Under the pieces are notes generated by a model. That model saw only the letters and a program-made list of their open reading frames with translations, did no database searches and was not told where the DNA came from. This document shows positions 62,659-64,000 of a DNA stretch of 64,000 nucleotides, one piece after another. Numbering within the stretch: position 1 is the first letter of the stretch; the number at the start of each line of letters is the position of its first letter. The DNA is from an uncultured Lachnoanaerobaculum sp. (GTDB lineage Bacteria > Bacillota > Clostridia > Lachnospirales > Lachnospiraceae): the NCBI RefSeq assembly GCF_938015485.1, contig NZ_CALLVU010000035.1:1-64000 (forward strand), in the 5' to 3' direction. Made by a program: the position numbers and the translations under genes.

Positions 62659-63633
62659 TTAACCTACATCAAGACCTGAGTGATACGAATAATTTCCGAT
62701 ACCGGCAAGTAGTCTGTGAAAATCCGTGTCCTCCAGCCTTTCAGGCATTATTTCTATATTTAAAAGTTTAAATATTTCCTCACATCTCTCAATACATCTG
62801 TCAAACAGCTCAGGGAAGCTTTCCTTAGAGTATATACCCTTATCCCAAGGATTTATCCAAATCTCATGATCCAGATTGAAAGTTTTCTTCGCATCGGGTA
62901 TCTCATCGGAGAGTATCTTTTGTGATACTATCGGTGCTTTCAAAAAAATAGTCTCTATTGCATTTATCCTGTTCTTTTTTCTGCCTGTAGGATCCGCCAA
63001 TGTCCTCACACCGAATCTCATCGCAAGCACCGACCTGTGTACCATTGCAGGTGTTACTCTGAAGTTGTTCTTATATGTTATCGGGTAATATGTCTTATTG
63101 ATCACTCTTGCAAGAAAATCCGAGACAAACTGTATCTCAAATCCGTTTAAAGCAAGTGTCGCAGCCTGATTGAACTCCGAAGTCTTCTTTTTCTTGTATT
63201 TTAATAAAAGCAATGTATCTATATCGTTCTCAAGTGCCGCGTGCATACCGTATACATAGGCACTGTTTTTGCCCGTCTCATGTCCGATTCTGGCATATAC
63301 ATACGGATGGCAGATATAATCTCCCACATAGTGGCAAAGAAACCCTGCAATATAGCTGATTGCCTGCTGTTTCTTTTGTGTTGACTCCATACCCTGTATC
63401 TCATACATTGCATTTGCAAAGAAATCGTTTACATGGCTTTCATGCATATATGAGCCTACATTCCTGTAGTCTCTGTGTCTTAGTATCGGTATATTATAAA
63501 AGAACATATCCGGACCTTGCAGCCCAAGCTGATACAACCATCTGTATTTTGAGATGATATGCTTTAGCCCGGAGTTTTCAAGCTGTCCGTATGCCTTTAC
63601 ACCCAAGATATAATGTGTTGTAAATCCCGGCAT
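62659..63633 (-). CDS. Zinc-dependent phospholipase C-like protein
   Basis: 324 residues from the ATG at 63633, with AAGGAG five bases upstream. Early His residues (FTTHYILG, LQGPDMFFYNI, FLCHYVGDYICHPYVYARIG and HAALENDIDTLLL) give the zinc-ligand pattern of the family. There is no signal peptide, so the protein is probably cytosolic, unlike secreted bacterial phospholipase C toxins. Free-standing relatives occur in many clostridia and their substrate is unknown. Its start nearly abuts the HAD gene stop codon. Confidence 0.82.
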   Translation of the reverse strand: MPGFTTHYILGVKAYGQLENSGLKHIISKYRWLYQLGLQGPDMFFYNIPILRHRDYRNVGSYMHESHVNDFFANAMYEIQGMESTQKKQQAISYIAGFLCHYVGDYICHPYVYARIGHETGKNSAYVYGMHAALENDIDTLLLLKYKKKKTSEFNQAATLALNGFEIQFVSDFLARVINKTYYPITYKNNFRVTPAMVHRSVLAMRFGVRTLADPTGRKKNRINAIETIFLKAPIVSQKILSDEIPDAKKTFNLDHEIWINPWDKGIYSKESFPELFDRCIERCEEIFKLLNIEIMPERLEDTDFHRLLAGIGNYSYHSGLDVG

Positions 63634-63635
63634 TT

Positions 63636-64000
63636 TCACTCCTTAGTATATTCATAGACTTTTGTCAAATAGTAATCTGAAAAAAGTCCCTCATATTCAT
63701 TAAAAGTATTTTTCATATTTAATTTCTTATGTGCAAAGCCTATATCTGCAAGCTCAATCATACCTTTATCAAATTCAGTATCACCTGCCGCAAATATTCT
63801 TTCACCTTTATATTCATTTATAAAGCGTCTTACCGTATCGGCCTTGTTTAATTTCTTCGGCATTATATAAAGCTTTTCTTTATTATATAAAACTTCCACC
63901 AAATCAGGGTCCAACTCGGACTTAAGGTCTTTTACCACAGCCTCAATATCATCACATTTTGTAAAGATAAAAAGGTCGTCTATATTTCTGCATTCAAACA
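63636..64000 (-). CDS. HAD-family hydrolase (5' partial)
   Basis: Only the C-terminal part, at least 121 residues, lies in the window; the frame stays open to the edge. The visible core is motif III/IV of the HAD phosphatases: LNKADTVRRFINEYKG (conserved Lys) and IFAAGDTEFDKGMIELADIG (GD...D). The Cof/sucrose-phosphatase subgroup is likely. The catalytic DxD start is missing because it lies outside. It is first of the visible genes of the HAD-PLC-TerD-AIM24 cluster. Confidence 0.82.
   Translation of the reverse strand, partial: FECRNIDDLFIFTKCDDIEAVVKDLKSELDPDLVEVLYNKEKLYIMPKKLNKADTVRRFINEYKGERIFAAGDTEFDKGMIELADIGFAHKKLNMKNTFNEYEGLFSDYYLTKVYEYTKE

Noticed and set aside
1..64000. Mobile elements, integrases, restriction or defence islands, selenocysteine genes
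   Set aside because: None was seen. The LysR gene resembles a selenium-associated group but has no such neighbours, and TerD alone does not make a defence island.

Overview
The window comes from a low-GC anaerobic Firmicute, most likely a member of the Lachnospiraceae. Several family-typical genes point there: a DUF6472 mini-protein, DUF5702 and FHA/DUF6382 Tad-pilus accessory genes, class I desulfoferrodoxin with rubredoxin, ATP-dependent PEPCK, and a choline-binding-repeat protein beside a LicC-LicA enzyme. An oral genus such as Lachnoanaerobaculum is my guess from memory, not something the sequence proves. There is no phage, transposon, integrase or CRISPR array. Most of the window is core chromosome with surface-related modules set into it.

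Layout: 1-1628 metal ABC permease fused to a DtxR-like regulator (5' end outside the window). 1708-6872 pckA, mecA, a tRNA cluster (Gly, Arg, Pro), a SleB-type hydrolase and an M20 amidohydrolase. 7016-7777 class B sortase. 7917-17586 a complete Tad/Flp pilus locus on the minus strand: tadZ, prepilin peptidase, tadA, tadB, tadC, flp, DUF5702 protein, pseudopilin with a CxxC tail, second prepilin peptidase, small pseudopilin, FHA protein. 17755-23132 a sugar-sensing operon: response regulator, YesM-type kinase and two sugar-binding proteins, with no transporter genes. 23134-24315 dtd, greA and a promoter-to-terminator RNA unit that looks like 6S RNA. 24470-31030 a 2186-residue wall protein with 13 MucBP-type repeats.

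31362-34416 a Zn/Cd efflux operon (ArsR, HMA chaperone, P-type ATPase) that ends in luxS and starts at two identical-type operators. 34501-44711 a long collinear array: pfkA, dnaX, ybaB, recR, a TPR/degenerate-AAA protein, cvpA, an O-antigen-ligase-like protein and trpS. 44855-49579 tRNA-Lys, a LysR regulator, two GNAT enzymes, then a lipoprotein-queA-L,D-transpeptidase operon. 49791-51868 tRNA-Arg abutting birA, tRNA-Thr, a small GNAT and an Rrf2 regulator with a clear operator. 51920-55870 an operon of two small genes, a rhodanese-TtcA fusion, a metallophosphoesterase and pepT.

55968-56906 superoxide reductase with rubredoxin, and mscL. 57223-60923 a divergent pair: a cell-wall-binding-repeat protein, and a three-domain HTH-LicC-LicA enzyme that should make CDP-choline. 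61087-64000 an AIM24-TerD-phospholipase C-HAD cluster running off the right edge.

The main themes are cell-surface construction (Tad pilus, sortase and MucBP protein, choline-binding protein with a phosphocholine enzyme, L,D-transpeptidase, SleB hydrolase) and metal and oxygen handling. The most noteworthy items are the HTH-LicC-LicA/choline-binding pair, the permease-regulator fusion with altered metal ligands, the pseudopilin with a duplicated CxxC motif, and the RNA unit in front of greA.
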